Source: JAEVLT01 sp964484065
GTDB taxonomy: Bacteria > Bacillota > Bacilli > Bacillales > Cytobacillaceae
Length of the DNA: 64,000 nt
NCBI GenBank assembly: GCA_964484065.1
Contig: CAZAEW010000018.1
Coordinates: forward strand, 1-64,000
Direction: 5' to 3'
Both the position numbers and the translations under genes were made by a program. Each line of letters begins with the position of its first letter. Within the stretch, counting starts at the first letter, position 1. This document shows, piece by piece, positions 1 to 9,432 of this stretch. The notes beneath the pieces were generated by a model that made no database searches, was not told where the DNA came from, and saw only the letters and a list, made by a program, of their open reading frames with translations.

Positions 1-11
1 GCGCAATAAAC

Positions 12-290
12 CGTCGTTCATCTTGCCAATGAACGACTATATGAATGTGGCATCGAAATTAAACGTCGTTCATCGAATCAATGAACGACGATATGAAGGG
101 GGCAACGTAAGAAAACGTCGTTCATCGAGCCAATGAACGACGAAATGAGAGGGCCAGCGTAAAAAAACGTCGTTCATCGAGTAATGAACGACGAAATGAG
201 AGGGCCAGCGTAAAAAAACGTCGTTCATCGAGCCAATGAACGACGATATGAGAAAGTAAGCGTAAGAAAACATCGTTCATTCTGGAAAAA
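12..290. repeat. Tandem palindrome array, 52-bp period (6 copies)
   Basis: Copies of the arm CGTCGTTCAT start at about 12, 64, 116, 168, 219 and 271 (the last is degenerate), so the period is 52 bp with one 51-bp step. Each is followed after about 7 bases by the reverse complement ATGAACGACG, giving a 10-bp stem and a short loop, then a spacer of about 25 bases. Three reading frames are not maintained, so the array is probably non-coding. It ends upstream of lytS. The bases from 291 to 405 look like an ordinary leader; a TATAGT at 322-327 is a possible -10 but no good -35 is seen. Confidence 0.85.
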
Positions 291-405
291 ATTCATTAGG
301 TTTACTCTATTATTTTTTTGGTATAGTTACGGTAGGGACTCGAGCGCATAAATCAAAAAAACAACCATAACTTCGATAGAATCAACAGCGAAAGAAGGGA
401 AAGTA

Positions 406-2184
406 ATGCTGCACTTATTACCGCTAATGCTTGAACGTGTTGGCCTGCTTATTATCGTAGCGTTCTTGCTCTCACGGATGAAGTCATTTCGGCAGGTCAT
501 CCACAATGAGCATGGCTTTACGGAAAAAATCATCATGATTGCTATTTTTGGACTTTTTGGGATTATCAGCAATTATACCGGTGTAGCAATTGGCCATGGC
601 ATGATTACATCTCAGAGTTGGACTGCCGATATCAATCCGAATAGTGCAATTGCTAATACAAGGATAATGGGTGTTGCGATCGGCGGGCTCCTGGGAGGCC
701 CGATTGTCGGAATCGGAGTTGGATTAATAGCCGGTTTACACCGCTTGACATTAGGAGGATTTACCGCGGATGCTTGTGCGTTTTCCACCATTTTGGCGGG
801 AATTGTAACAGGTTTAATCGGGAAAAATTTCAAAATTCAAGAGGAAAAAGCGCATTGGAAAGCAGTAATAATTGGGATCATCATGGAATGTTTCCAAATG
901 GGCATTATTTTACTGCTTGCCAGACCATATCAGGACGCTCTCAATCTTGTGGAACTCATAGCTGTACCAATGATTGCTCTAAATGGCTTTGGAACTTTAT
1001 TATTTTTAATGATGATTCAAGAAATCTTTATGGAGGAAGAGCGGACGCGTGCGTTACAAACTCACAAGGCGCTCTATATTGCCCAACAGACCCTGCCCTT
1101 TTTTCGTCAGGGGTTAAATGTGGAATCTTGTTCAAAGGCAGCAGAAGTCATTTTGAAATGGACGAATGCAGATGCCATTTCGATCACGGACAAACAAAAA
1201 GTGCTGGCTCATGTCGGTGCGGGCTCGGACCATCATGTTCCATTAGGAAAAATGGCAACGCAATTAACGAAAAATGTAATGGAACAAGGGAGAATTCTTA
1301 TCGCAAAATCATCCGAAGAAATTCAATGCTGGAAAGATAACTGTCCGCTTCATGCTGCCATTGTTCTGCCTTTAAAGGTCCATTTGCAAACCGTTGGGAC
1401 GCTAAAGCTTTATTTTAAGAACGCAAGTAAACTTAATCAGGTTGAACAGGAACTGGCTGAAGGACTGGGAAAGCTGTTTTCCGATCAACTGGAAATGGCA
1501 GAAGCCGAGGCGCAAAGACGATTACTTAAAGATGCCGAGATCAAAGCGCTCCAGGCTCAAATACATCCGCATTTTTTATTTAATGCGATTAATACGATTT
1601 CAAGCCTGATCCGGACAGATGCCGACAGTGCACGGAAACTGTTAATCAAATTAAGCACTTTTTTTCGAAGCAATCTTCAAGGAGCCCGGCAAATGCTGAT
1701 CCCGCTTGAAAAAGAACTGGAGCATGTGGAGGCTTATTTATCATTGGAGCAAGCACGTTTTCCCAATCGTTATCATGTGGAAATAAATATTGCACCACCG
1801 TTAGAAAAAGTATTGATTCCTCCATTTACCTTACAGCCGCTTGTCGAAAACGCCATTCGTTACGCTTTTTCAAAAAGCAAAACCGGAACGGTAAAAATCA
1901 ATGCCTTTGAAAAAGAAGGCAAGATGATCTTATTAACGGAGGATAATGGCAGCGGTATCCCTCCTGAACGTCTTGAGACACTGGGAAAGGAAACGGTTGA
2001 ATCGGAAGCTGGAACAGGCACAGCTTTATGGAATATCAAAAAAAGAATTGAAGAAATCTATGGGAATGAAGCTCTTTTTCAAATAAAAAGCCAACCTGAG
2101 AACGGAACACAGGTATATATACAACTTCCATTAAGAGAAAGTAATTGGGGGGACGAGGATGTTAAAAGCATTCATTGTGGATGA
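406..2184 (+). CDS. lytS: LytS-family sensor histidine kinase
   Basis: A 592-residue membrane sensor kinase of the LytS/YpdA/BtsS family. About residues 1-185 form the 5TMR-LYT membrane domain rich in Gly and hydrophobic helices. A GAF-like region follows (about 215-355), then the His_kinase dimerisation box with the QIHPHFLFNA motif (acceptor His about residue 387) and a HATPase_c domain with N box (LQPLVENAIRYAF) and G box (DNGSGI). It overlaps lytT by 26 nt and shares its operon. Family members sense extracellular pyruvate or membrane state. The cstA-type transporter immediately downstream matches the BtsS/BtsR-BtsT arrangement known from E. coli, so pyruvate sensing is the preferred inference. 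The usual lrgAB partner is absent here. Start ATG is preceded by GAAGGGA. Confidence 0.93.
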   Translation: MLHLLPLMLERVGLLIIVAFLLSRMKSFRQVIHNEHGFTEKIIMIAIFGLFGIISNYTGVAIGHGMITSQSWTADINPNSAIANTRIMGVAIGGLLGGPIVGIGVGLIAGLHRLTLGGFTADACAFSTILAGIVTGLIGKNFKIQEEKAHWKAVIIGIIMECFQMGIILLLARPYQDALNLVELIAVPMIALNGFGTLLFLMMIQEIFMEEERTRALQTHKALYIAQQTLPFFRQGLNVESCSKAAEVILKWTNADAISITDKQKVLAHVGAGSDHHVPLGKMATQLTKNVMEQGRILIAKSSEEIQCWKDNCPLHAAIVLPLKVHLQTVGTLKLYFKNASKLNQVEQELAEGLGKLFSDQLEMAEAEAQRRLLKDAEIKALQAQIHPHFLFNAINTISSLIRTDADSARKLLIKLSTFFRSNLQGARQMLIPLEKELEHVEAYLSLEQARFPNRYHVEINIAPPLEKVLIPPFTLQPLVENAIRYAFSKSKTGTVKINAFEKEGKMILLTEDNGSGIPPERLETLGKETVESEAGTGTALWNIKKRIEEIYGNEALFQIKSQPENGTQVYIQLPLRESNWGDEDVKSIHCG

Positions 2185-2905
2185 TGAGCCGCTGGCAAGG
2201 GATGAACTGGCCTATCTGCTGAGAAGGAGTAAGCAGGTTGACATCGCCGGTCAGGCGGAAAATATTGAGATGGCGTTTGAAAGGTTGCAAACCGTTGATA
2301 TTGATGTGATTTTTTTGGATATTCAGCTCGGGGATGAAAGCGGGATCGAAATAGCCAAAAAACTGAATGAACTTGAATATCCTCCTGCCATTGTGTTTGC
2401 AACAGCTTATGATGAATATGCCTTAAAAGCCTTTGAGTTAAATGCCGCGGATTACTTACTTAAGCCGTTTGATGAAAATCGCGTTCTCCTTACAGTGGAC
2501 AAACTAATGAAGCAATTAAGTTCTCATGAAGCAAAGATTCCTTTGACGGCAAAAAGAAATCTATCTATACCTGACCGGGCCGAAAAACTGGCAATAACAG
2601 TTGATGAAAAAATCATTCTTGTGAAGGTAAATGATATTCTTTATATTGAAGCTAATGAGGGGAGAACGACGATTGCAACTCAGAAACAAAAGTATGTGGT
2701 GACCGAATCGCTGGTTGCAATGGAAAGAAGATTGCAGAACTCCTCCATCATTCGGGTTCACCGTTCCTTTTTGGTAAATATTAATGGTATCGAGGAATTG
2801 GAACCATGGTTTAACTCGACTTATAACTTGATTGTAAGCAACGGGGAAAAAGTTCCCTTGAGCCGTACCTATATTAAAGAGGTCAAACAGCTGCTTGGTT
2901 TATGA
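2159..2905 (+). CDS. lytT: LytT-family LytTR response regulator
   Basis: A 248-residue response regulator. The N-terminal receiver domain (about 1-120) has the acidic pair D8/D9, the phospho-acceptor D54 in VIFLDIQLG and the conserved Lys in LLKPFDE. The C-terminal LytTR DNA-binding domain (about 145-245) shows the typical IIRVHRSFLVNI segment. The gene starts inside the 3' end of lytS, behind a GGGGGG ribosome site, so the two are translationally coupled. Its stop codon lies in the loop of an intrinsic terminator. The likely target is the downstream cstA gene, whose promoter carries 21-bp spaced direct repeats of the LytTR kind. It would act as an activator of pyruvate or peptide uptake (inference from the BtsR/YpdB relatives). 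Confidence 0.93.
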   Translation: MLKAFIVDDEPLARDELAYLLRRSKQVDIAGQAENIEMAFERLQTVDIDVIFLDIQLGDESGIEIAKKLNELEYPPAIVFATAYDEYALKAFELNAADYLLKPFDENRVLLTVDKLMKQLSSHEAKIPLTAKRNLSIPDRAEKLAITVDEKIILVKVNDILYIEANEGRTTIATQKQKYVVTESLVAMERRLQNSSIIRVHRSFLVNINGIEELEPWFNSTYNLIVSNGEKVPLSRTYIKEVKQLLGL

Positions 2906-2919
2906 GCAGCTGTTTTGTA
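2885..2919 (+). terminator. Terminator overlapping the end of lytT
   Basis: AAACAGCTGCT at 2885-2895 pairs with AGCAGCTGTTT at 2905-2915, with the lytT stop codon in the loop and a short T-run after it. Confidence 0.75.
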
Positions 2920-3120
2920 TGAAAAGGGGCGGAGCTGCACAAAAGTGATTCATTATATCGAAGTGAAGGGGGAAATATACATTTTGCGACTCCGTAGAAG
3001 TGATGTTTAGCTTCGCTCACACCGCCTTTATTGTGTTGGCGTATTGCGCATAGTTTGTTTTTTCATACATGGGTAGGGAATGGAGGCACATGTTTGTTTT
3101 TTTGCTAGTGAAGAAAAGTT

Positions 3121-3192
3121 TTTTGCATTTCAGCTTTCGGATTTTGCGTTTTAAGGTGAAAACAATCTGATACCGTTTTCATTTTGTATGAT
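3121..3192 (+). promoter_or_regulatory. Putative LytT operator and cstA promoter
   Basis: Two direct repeats TTTTGCATTTCAG (3121) and TTTTGCGTTTTAA (3142) are 21 bp apart, the spacing expected for a LytTR dimer binding one face of DNA. A TATGAT -10 lies at 3187-3192; the matching -35 position (AATCTG) is poor, as expected for an activator-dependent promoter. The repeats lie just upstream of the -35. The rest of the 330-bp gap 2906-3235 shows no gene. A strong AGGAGGT ribosome site precedes cstA. Confidence 0.6.
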
Positions 3193-3235
3193 AGACCCAT
3201 AGAAAGAAAGAAAAAAGAACAGGAGGTCTTCACAA

Positions 3236-5029
3236 ATGAATGCGGTAACAATTGTAATCGGAACTTTATGTATTTTAATGATAGCCTACCGTCTTTATGG
3301 AACATTTATGGCTGTGAAAGTAATGAAATTGGATGATTCCAAGATTACGCCAGCACATGAATTAAATGATGGAAAAGATTATATACCAACAAATAAATGG
3401 GTCACTTTTGGACACCACTTTGCGGCGATCGCAGCAGCCGGTCCGCTTGTTGGTCCAATCCTTGCAGCCCAATTTGGTTATCTGCCAGGATTATTATGGC
3501 TCTTGATTGGGGCAGTTATTGGCGGAGCTGTTCACGACGCAGTTGTTCTCTATGCTTCAATGCTAAGAAAAGGGAAGTCACTTTCTGAAGTGGCGAAAGA
3601 GGAATTAGGCCCGGTGGCCGGTTTTTGTACGGGACTCGCGATGCTCTTTATCATTACGATCACAATGGCAGGCCTTTGTATCGTTGTCGTAAATGCATTA
3701 TCAAATAACCCATGGGGTACATTTGCAGTAGGAATGACCATTCCGATTGCTATGGCTGTAGGGATTGCTTATAAGAAAACAGGTAATCTAAAATTAACCT
3801 CAACAATCGGTTTTATCTTGATTATGGCTTGTGTTTTCATCGGTCCATTTATTAAAGATACGGCACTGGGACATTTCCTGTCACTTAGTCCAAAGGAATT
3901 ATCGATTATTTTACCAACGTATGCTTTTATCGCAGCAGCCTTACCGGTTTGGTTATTATTAGCGCCGCGCGATTATTTAAGCACCTTTATGAAAGTCGGA
4001 GTTTTTGCTGTATTAATCGTTGGGGTTTTAATAGTTAACCCACACATTAATATGCCGCCAATTACAAAATTTATTCACGGCGGCGGCCCTGTTATCGCTG
4101 GTCCGGTTTGGCCGTTCATTTCAATTACGATCGCCTGCGGAGCGATTTCTGGTTTCCATGCTTTTATTGGTTCAGGAACCACTCCAAAAATGCTCGACCG
4201 TTGGACAGATATCAAAGCTGTCGGCTTTGGATCAATGTTGATGGAATGTGTTGTTGGTGTCATGGCATTAGTTGCCGCAACAGCCCTTCAGCCTGGTGAC
4301 TATTTTGCGATCAACTCAAATCCAGAAGTGTTTAAAACATTGGGAATGCATATGGATCAATTACCGGCGCTTTCCAAACAAATTGGCCTTAACCTTGCAG
4401 GAAGAACGGACGGTGCCGTTACACTGGCCGTTGGTATGACATACGTATTCAGACATATAGGCTGGTTTGCTAAATTGGCACCTTATTTCTTCCAATTCGT
4501 CATTATGTTTGAAGCCGTCTTTATTTTAACGGCGATTGATGCAGGAACACGTACAGCAAGGTACTTAATTCAAGACTTCTTTGGCGATCTTTATAAGCCG
4601 CTAAAAGATGTTAACTGGATGCCGGGTTCCTTATTTGCAAGTGCTTTATCAAGTGTGATGTGGGGATACCTGCTGTTTACAGGAAATATCAGTTCTGTTT
4701 GGGCACTATTCGGTGTATCCAACCAGCTGATGGCATCAATCGGCTTGATTATTGGTGCAACGGTTATTCTGAGAGTTGCTGATAAACGCCGCTATATGTT
4801 AACTTGCCTTGTGCCGCTGTCCTATCTATATGTGACAGTCAATATGGCAGGATATTGGATGGTTAAAAATGTTTATCTTAACCCGGTTTCCAAAGGCTAC
4901 AATGTACTAAACGGAACTTTATCCATTATTATGCTCGTTCTCGGAGTATTGATCATGATTACAGCAATAAGAAAATGGGTTAAGATGTGGAACTCTCCAA
5001 AGGCTCAGTTAGAATCACGTGCTGCATAA
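3236..5029 (+). CDS. cstA: CstA-family carbon starvation / pyruvate transporter
   Basis: A 597-residue polytopic membrane protein of the CstA (carbon starvation) family, the shorter Gram-positive form (E. coli CstA and BtsT are about 700 residues). The N-terminal CstA core holds family-typical segments such as GHHFAAIAAAGPLVGPILAAQFG and an AFIGSGTTPKM stretch near residue 310. There are about 15-16 hydrophobic helices. Members import pyruvate or peptides with protons. Position directly after lytST, with a LytT-like site in its promoter, supports control by that pair. It stands alone, ended by a strong terminator. Substrate is inferred, not visible in the sequence. Confidence 0.93.
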   Translation: MNAVTIVIGTLCILMIAYRLYGTFMAVKVMKLDDSKITPAHELNDGKDYIPTNKWVTFGHHFAAIAAAGPLVGPILAAQFGYLPGLLWLLIGAVIGGAVHDAVVLYASMLRKGKSLSEVAKEELGPVAGFCTGLAMLFIITITMAGLCIVVVNALSNNPWGTFAVGMTIPIAMAVGIAYKKTGNLKLTSTIGFILIMACVFIGPFIKDTALGHFLSLSPKELSIILPTYAFIAAALPVWLLLAPRDYLSTFMKVGVFAVLIVGVLIVNPHINMPPITKFIHGGGPVIAGPVWPFISITIACGAISGFHAFIGSGTTPKMLDRWTDIKAVGFGSMLMECVVGVMALVAATALQPGDYFAINSNPEVFKTLGMHMDQLPALSKQIGLNLAGRTDGAVTLAVGMTYVFRHIGWFAKLAPYFFQFVIMFEAVFILTAIDAGTRTARYLIQDFFGDLYKPLKDVNWMPGSLFASALSSVMWGYLLFTGNISSVWALFGVSNQLMASIGLIIGATVILRVADKRRYMLTCLVPLSYLYVTVNMAGYWMVKNVYLNPVSKGYNVLNGTLSIIMLVLGVLIMITAIRKWVKMWNSPKAQLESRAA

Positions 5030-5042
5030 ACAATAAAGTATG

Positions 5043-5077
5043 AAAGCAGATTCCTTTAAAAGAATCTGCTTTTTTAT
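5043..5077 (+). terminator. Terminator after cstA
   Basis: AAAGCAGATTC / GAATCTGCTTT, 11-bp perfect stem, 8-base loop and T-run. Confidence 0.9.
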
Positions 5078-5179
5078 TTTTATATAATTTTGTACATATT
5101 AAATGAAACAGGGTTTTACCTTAAAATATAGATTAAATATGGTGGTATAAATTACTAATTGTTTTATTTTTCTAAAATA

Positions 5180-5208
5180 TTGCTTTTTTAAAAAAATAAT
5201 TATATGAT
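5180..5208 (+). promoter_or_regulatory. Sigma-A-like promoter of the amino acid permease
   Basis: TTGCTT (5180-5185) and TATGAT (5203-5208) are separated by 17 bp. The predicted transcript has a leader of about 90 nt before the GGGAGG ribosome site. Confidence 0.55.
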
Positions 5209-5305
5209 TTCGTTATGCAAATATCGACAAATTTCGATCGTCTTCATCTGGGGTAATTTGTCAGAAGATTTAGAGAAATAGAAGGAATTAACGGGAGGAT
5301 ATAAT

Positions 5306-6721
5306 ATGAGTTTATTCAGGAAAAAATCCATTCAGGATTTAATCCAGGAAGCAGGCAAAAAAGATGTGAAATTAAAAAAGGAACTGGGTGCATTTGATTT
5401 ATCGATGTTGGGAATTGGGGCCATCATCGGGACGGGGATTTTTGTTCTTACTGGGGTAGCTGCCGCTGAACATGCAGGGCCTGCGCTTGTGGTTTCCTTT
5501 ATTTTATCCGGATTGGCCTGTGTCTTCGCAGCACTTTGCTATGCGGAATTTGCTTCAACTGTTCCTGTTTCTGGAAGTGCATATACGTACAGCTACGCTA
5601 CATTTGGAGAATTAGTTGCCTGGATTTTAGGCTGGGACTTAATCCTTGAGTATGGACTTGCCTGTTCTGCTGTTGCCAGCGGATGGTCAGGATACTTTCA
5701 GGGATTGTTAGCCGGATTTGGAATCCACTTTCCAAAAGTATTAACGAGTGCCTATGATCCTGCAAATGGCACATATATTGACTTACCAGCCATTTTAATT
5801 ACTTTCCTCATTTCATTTTTATTAATTCAAGGTGTAAAAAAGTCAGCGCGATTTAACTCGATTATCGTTCTTGTTAAATTAGCTGTTGTTATATTATTTA
5901 TTGCAGTCGGTGTTTGGTATGTAAAACCTTCTAACTGGACTCCGTTCATGCCGTTTGGTTTTAAAGGAGTAGCTACCGGTGCTGCAACCGTATTCTTCGC
6001 TTATATTGGCTTTGATGCTGTGTCAACTGCAGCTGAGGAAGTAAAAAATCCGCAGCGGAACATGCCGATTGGGATTATTGCTTCATTGCTTGTTTGTACG
6101 GTTCTCTACATCATTGTTTCAGCTATTTTAACGGGTATCGTTCCTTACACTCACTTAGATGTTAAAAACCCTGTGGCATTTGCCCTTAATTATATCCATC
6201 AGGATTGGGCTGCCGGTTTCATTTCGCTGGGTGCGATTGCCGGGATTACAACGGTTTTACTTGTTATGATTTACGGTCAAACCCGTTTGTTCTATGCCAT
6301 CAGCCGCGACGGCATGCTGCCAAAGGTTTTGTCTAAAGTAGATAAACAAACGCAGACGCCTGTGTTAAATACCTGGATTACATGTGTACTTGTTTCTATT
6401 TTTGCTGGACTGGTTCCGCTTGGAAGACTTGCTGAATTAACAAATATCGGGACGTTATTCGCTTTTATGACCGTTTCAGTTGGTATCCTTTATGTGCGTA
6501 AAACGAAAGGCGCTCCAACTAGCGGCTTCAAGGTTCCTTTTGTACCCTGGATTCCAATTTTAGCGTTCATATTCTGCGGATACTTGGCCCTTCAATTACC
6601 ATCATTAACATGGATCAGCTTCTTTGTCTGGCTGGTAATCGGTTTAACTGTTTATTTTGGATATGGAAGGAAACATTCTTTACTGAATGAAGAGCAAGTG
6701 AGAGCTAGAAAAATCAGTTAA
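5306..6721 (+). CDS. APC-family amino acid permease (cationic amino acid transporter-like)
   Basis: A 471-residue transporter of the amino acid-polyamine-organocation superfamily, CAT subgroup (YfnA-like). The N-terminal segment KKELGAFDLSMLGIGAIIGTGIF contains the GAIIGTGIF motif of helix 1, and FFAYIGFDAVSTAAEEVKNP is the classic helix 6 signature. Twelve or more hydrophobic helices are visible and the length is normal. It is monocistronic: its own promoter lies upstream and a terminator follows. Substrate cannot be told from the sequence; no riboswitch is recognisable in the leader. Start ATG follows GGGAGGATATAAT. Confidence 0.92.
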   Translation: MSLFRKKSIQDLIQEAGKKDVKLKKELGAFDLSMLGIGAIIGTGIFVLTGVAAAEHAGPALVVSFILSGLACVFAALCYAEFASTVPVSGSAYTYSYATFGELVAWILGWDLILEYGLACSAVASGWSGYFQGLLAGFGIHFPKVLTSAYDPANGTYIDLPAILITFLISFLLIQGVKKSARFNSIIVLVKLAVVILFIAVGVWYVKPSNWTPFMPFGFKGVATGAATVFFAYIGFDAVSTAAEEVKNPQRNMPIGIIASLLVCTVLYIIVSAILTGIVPYTHLDVKNPVAFALNYIHQDWAAGFISLGAIAGITTVLLVMIYGQTRLFYAISRDGMLPKVLSKVDKQTQTPVLNTWITCVLVSIFAGLVPLGRLAELTNIGTLFAFMTVSVGILYVRKTKGAPTSGFKVPFVPWIPILAFIFCGYLALQLPSLTWISFFVWLVIGLTVYFGYGRKHSLLNEEQVRARKIS

Positions 6722-6730
6722 AAGGATATT

Positions 6731-6768
6731 AAAAAGAACTTAGCCATTATGGGTAAGTTCTTTTTTTT
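6731..6768 (+). terminator. Terminator after the permease
   Basis: AAGAACTTA / TAAGTTCTT stem followed by eight T residues. Confidence 0.9.
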
Positions 6769-6795
6769 GAGCGAAATATGTCGAAAATCATCGAT

Positions 6796-6825
6796 TTTAC
6801 ACAAATTATGTAATCATCCCATAAT
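6796..6825 (+). promoter_or_regulatory. Putative promoter of the sensor kinase gene
   Basis: TTTACA (6796-6801) and CATAAT (6820-6825) with an 18-bp spacer, about 60 bp before the kinase start. Confidence 0.45.
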
Positions 6826-6886
6826 AAAGATGGTAAAATAAATACATTAGAAAAGAATACCACTTAATATTTTGGAGAGTCTACTG

Positions 6887-8125
6887 ATGAATGAAGGAAT
6901 TGATAATTTGAAATTAATTTTAGAAGAGAAAAAGACTTTAAAACTTTTTCTATGGCTGTTTTATATTTTCCTTTTTGGTTTCGATATTTTTTATGATTTT
7001 ATCCTTCCAAAACTTACAAAAGGAATGGAATACGGCCTTCCTAAAAAAGGTTTAGGTATATGGCTTTATGTTTTAATCATTGCTTTATTGCCTATAGCTA
7101 TTTACTTGGTAAAAAGAGGGAAAGTTTTTACGGTCAAATACTTTTACTTAATAAGCTATATCATTCTTGATACGATAAATACTTTATTTATCTATCTGGG
7201 GAGTACAAAAGAATTTGATGCGGGTAACATTGTTGAAGTACTGTTTGTTCTTTTTACACCGATATTTATAAATAAAAGATTTTTTTGGGCAGTTGCTTGC
7301 TCTTTTATTGGGAAATACCTTTTCTTTGCCATCATCCTGCATGATAACCGGCCATTGCTACCGATTGTCATTTTTCTGGTCCTATTGGGGATTGCATTTA
7401 TAATCTTAAATCGATTCACCTCTTATCTTAGGACGATTACAAAAATACATGAAGAACTTCGTCAAAAAGAAAAATTGGCTGTTATCGGTCAAATGGCTGC
7501 CGCGATAGGCCATGAAATACGGAATCCATTAGCTTCCTTAAAAGGATTTACTCAACTGCAAAATGAGAGATACCCAAACACCAATGATTTTTATCCAATC
7601 ATGATTCAAGAAATTGATCGGATTAATTCGATTGTTAATGATTTAATGTATCTTGGTAAACCAAAAGCTCTTCACTTTGAAAAAGCAAGTATTGAAGAAA
7701 TTATAGCCTACACGCTGTCGATCACTCAGCAGCAGGCAGAAAGACAAAAAGTAAACATTGAGACAACCATGAGGGGTCCGCTCCCGCCGCTTGAATGTGA
7801 TGAAAAGCAGCTAAAGCAAGTGTTTATTAATTTAATTAAAAATGCGATTGAAGCTATGCCTGATGGAGGGAAAATTGGAATTAACATAAAAGTACTTGAT
7901 GGAACAAAAATGTATATATCTATTCAGGATGAAGGCTGCGGAATACCTGAGGAGAATATCCTTAACTTGGGTGACCCGTTCTATACTACCAAAAAAGATG
8001 GAACGGGATTAGGATTGTTGGTTACAAATCAAATCATTAATGACCATAAGGGAACTTTAAATTTTGAGAGCAGTGTGGGAAATGGCACAAAAGTAAATGT
8101 AATTTTGCCAATTAATTCGAATTAA
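6887..8125 (+). CDS. Membrane-bound sensor histidine kinase (KinB/sporulation-kinase-like catalytic core)
   Basis: A 412-residue kinase. The ATG at 6887 is chosen over an in-frame TTG at 6872 because GGAGAG lies 7 bases before it. Six hydrophobic helices fill about residues 15-190, with no recognisable extracytoplasmic domain. The HisKA box GQMAAAIGHEIRNPLASLKG has its acceptor at about H209, and HATPase_c N, G1 and G2 boxes (NLIKNAIEA, DEGCGIP, GTGLGL) follow. No response regulator is adjacent, as in orphan phosphorelay kinases of sporulating Bacilli. The membrane domain is clearly homologous, position by position, to that of the next gene, the HD-GYP protein. Signal is unknown. Confidence 0.9.
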   Translation: MNEGIDNLKLILEEKKTLKLFLWLFYIFLFGFDIFYDFILPKLTKGMEYGLPKKGLGIWLYVLIIALLPIAIYLVKRGKVFTVKYFYLISYIILDTINTLFIYLGSTKEFDAGNIVEVLFVLFTPIFINKRFFWAVACSFIGKYLFFAIILHDNRPLLPIVIFLVLLGIAFIILNRFTSYLRTITKIHEELRQKEKLAVIGQMAAAIGHEIRNPLASLKGFTQLQNERYPNTNDFYPIMIQEIDRINSIVNDLMYLGKPKALHFEKASIEEIIAYTLSITQQQAERQKVNIETTMRGPLPPLECDEKQLKQVFINLIKNAIEAMPDGGKIGINIKVLDGTKMYISIQDEGCGIPEENILNLGDPFYTTKKDGTGLGLLVTNQIINDHKGTLNFESSVGNGTKVNVILPINSN

Positions 8126-8244
8126 GGGAACGGAATATTACAAATGAAAGTCGAAATCCTGTGGATTTTATTTGAAAGTTTAGGTAAATTATATTTAAAG
8201 TACAATTAAAACCATTAATCTAATATAAAATTCGAGGTATATCA

Positions 8245-9432
8245 ATGGAAAAAACCTTGTATAATAATACACTAACTTTAGAAGAACGAAGGACGGTTAA
8301 ATGGTTTCTAATCTTCTTTTATTTTATTTTAATAGGATATGATTCCTTTTATTACTACTTTCTTCCTGCGTTTATCGAACATAGAAAAATTGGTTTTCCT
8401 AATATGATCAGCTACTTTACCTATGTAGTGGTTTTATGTTTAGTTCCTGTCGCCATTTTTTTAATAAAACACAATAAACACTACTATGTTAAGTATCTAT
8501 ATTCTATTAGCTATATTCTTACAACATTGTTTGTTGATATATTTACCTACTATGAAACTAAGGCGCATTTCGCAAGTGGAAATGTTGTTGAGATATTCCT
8601 AATACTGACCACACCCTTATTTATTAATACAAGATATTTTTGGGTTACTTCGGCAGTGATTATAGGTAGATATATCTTAATGGGTCTTATTGTACATTCA
8701 TCCGTTGTTGTTGTCCCAATTTTATTACTTGTCATATTGGCCATTGTGGCATACATTTTTTTAAAACGCATTATTGGTTTTGTTCAATCCATTAAGTTGG
8801 CATATGACAAACAATTAGGGGAAATTGTTAAAGGGGTTATTGCAGTCCTTGAATTGAAAGATCCGTATACAAGGGGCCATAGTGAAAGGGTTGCTAGATA
8901 CGCACTGGAACTTGCTAAGGCAGTCCATTCATTTACAGATGACGAGTTAAAGTCATTTTACAATGCTTGTTTACTGCATGATATAGGGAAAGTGCATGTT
9001 CCTGACCGGATCTTGTTAAAACCTGCAAGACTGTCTAATGAAGAATTTGAAATTATTAAGACCCACCCTGCCGTGGGAGCTGATGCAGTCCAAGATGTAA
9101 TAGGACTGGAAAATGATATTTGTGTAATACGTTCTCATCATGAACGATGGGATGGGACTGGTTATCCTGATCAATTGAAAGGTGAAGAGATCCCACTCCG
9201 TGCAAGGATTACGGCATTAGCAGATGCATTTGATGCAATGACATCGTCAAGATCTTATCGGGCAGCATTATCCGTTCAAGAAGCCTTTAATCGAATTAAT
9301 GATGCAAGAGGCACTCAATTTGATCCAAAATTAGTAGAGGAATTTAATAAAATTTTTCCAATATGGGTTAACATTCATAAAAGTTACCCTTTGGATATAA
9401 AAGCAGAGCAACTTGGAGGTGAACAAATATGA
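8245..9432 (+). CDS. Membrane HD-GYP domain phosphohydrolase (putative cyclic-di-nucleotide phosphodiesterase)
   Basis: A 395-residue protein. About residues 15-190 form six helices related to the membrane domain of the preceding kinase (shared patterns include LEE+.T+K.FL, NVVEIFLILTTPLFIN and VKYLY.ISYI). The C-terminal HD-GYP domain has RGHSERVARYA, the metal-binding HDIGK (H245-D246) and the signature HHERWDGTGYP (298-308), all apparently intact. HD-GYP proteins hydrolyse cyclic di-GMP or related dinucleotides. Ribosome site GAGGT is 8 bases before the ATG. The stop overlaps the start of a tiny peptide gene (ATGA), so the two are probably translated together. Confidence 0.9.
   Translation: MEKTLYNNTLTLEERRTVKWFLIFFYFILIGYDSFYYYFLPAFIEHRKIGFPNMISYFTYVVVLCLVPVAIFLIKHNKHYYVKYLYSISYILTTLFVDIFTYYETKAHFASGNVVEIFLILTTPLFINTRYFWVTSAVIIGRYILMGLIVHSSVVVVPILLLVILAIVAYIFLKRIIGFVQSIKLAYDKQLGEIVKGVIAVLELKDPYTRGHSERVARYALELAKAVHSFTDDELKSFYNACLLHDIGKVHVPDRILLKPARLSNEEFEIIKTHPAVGADAVQDVIGLENDICVIRSHHERWDGTGYPDQLKGEEIPLRARITALADAFDAMTSSRSYRAALSVQEAFNRINDARGTQFDPKLVEEFNKIFPIWVNIHKSYPLDIKAEQLGGEQI

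Noticed and set aside
12..290. CRISPR array
   Set aside because: The spacers are near-identical from unit to unit and no cas genes are present; the same applies to the arrays at 22 kb and 44 kb.
774..1340. 188-codon frame inside lytS
   Set aside because: Shadow of lytS in another frame; Cys/His-rich composition typical of a shadow and no ribosome site.
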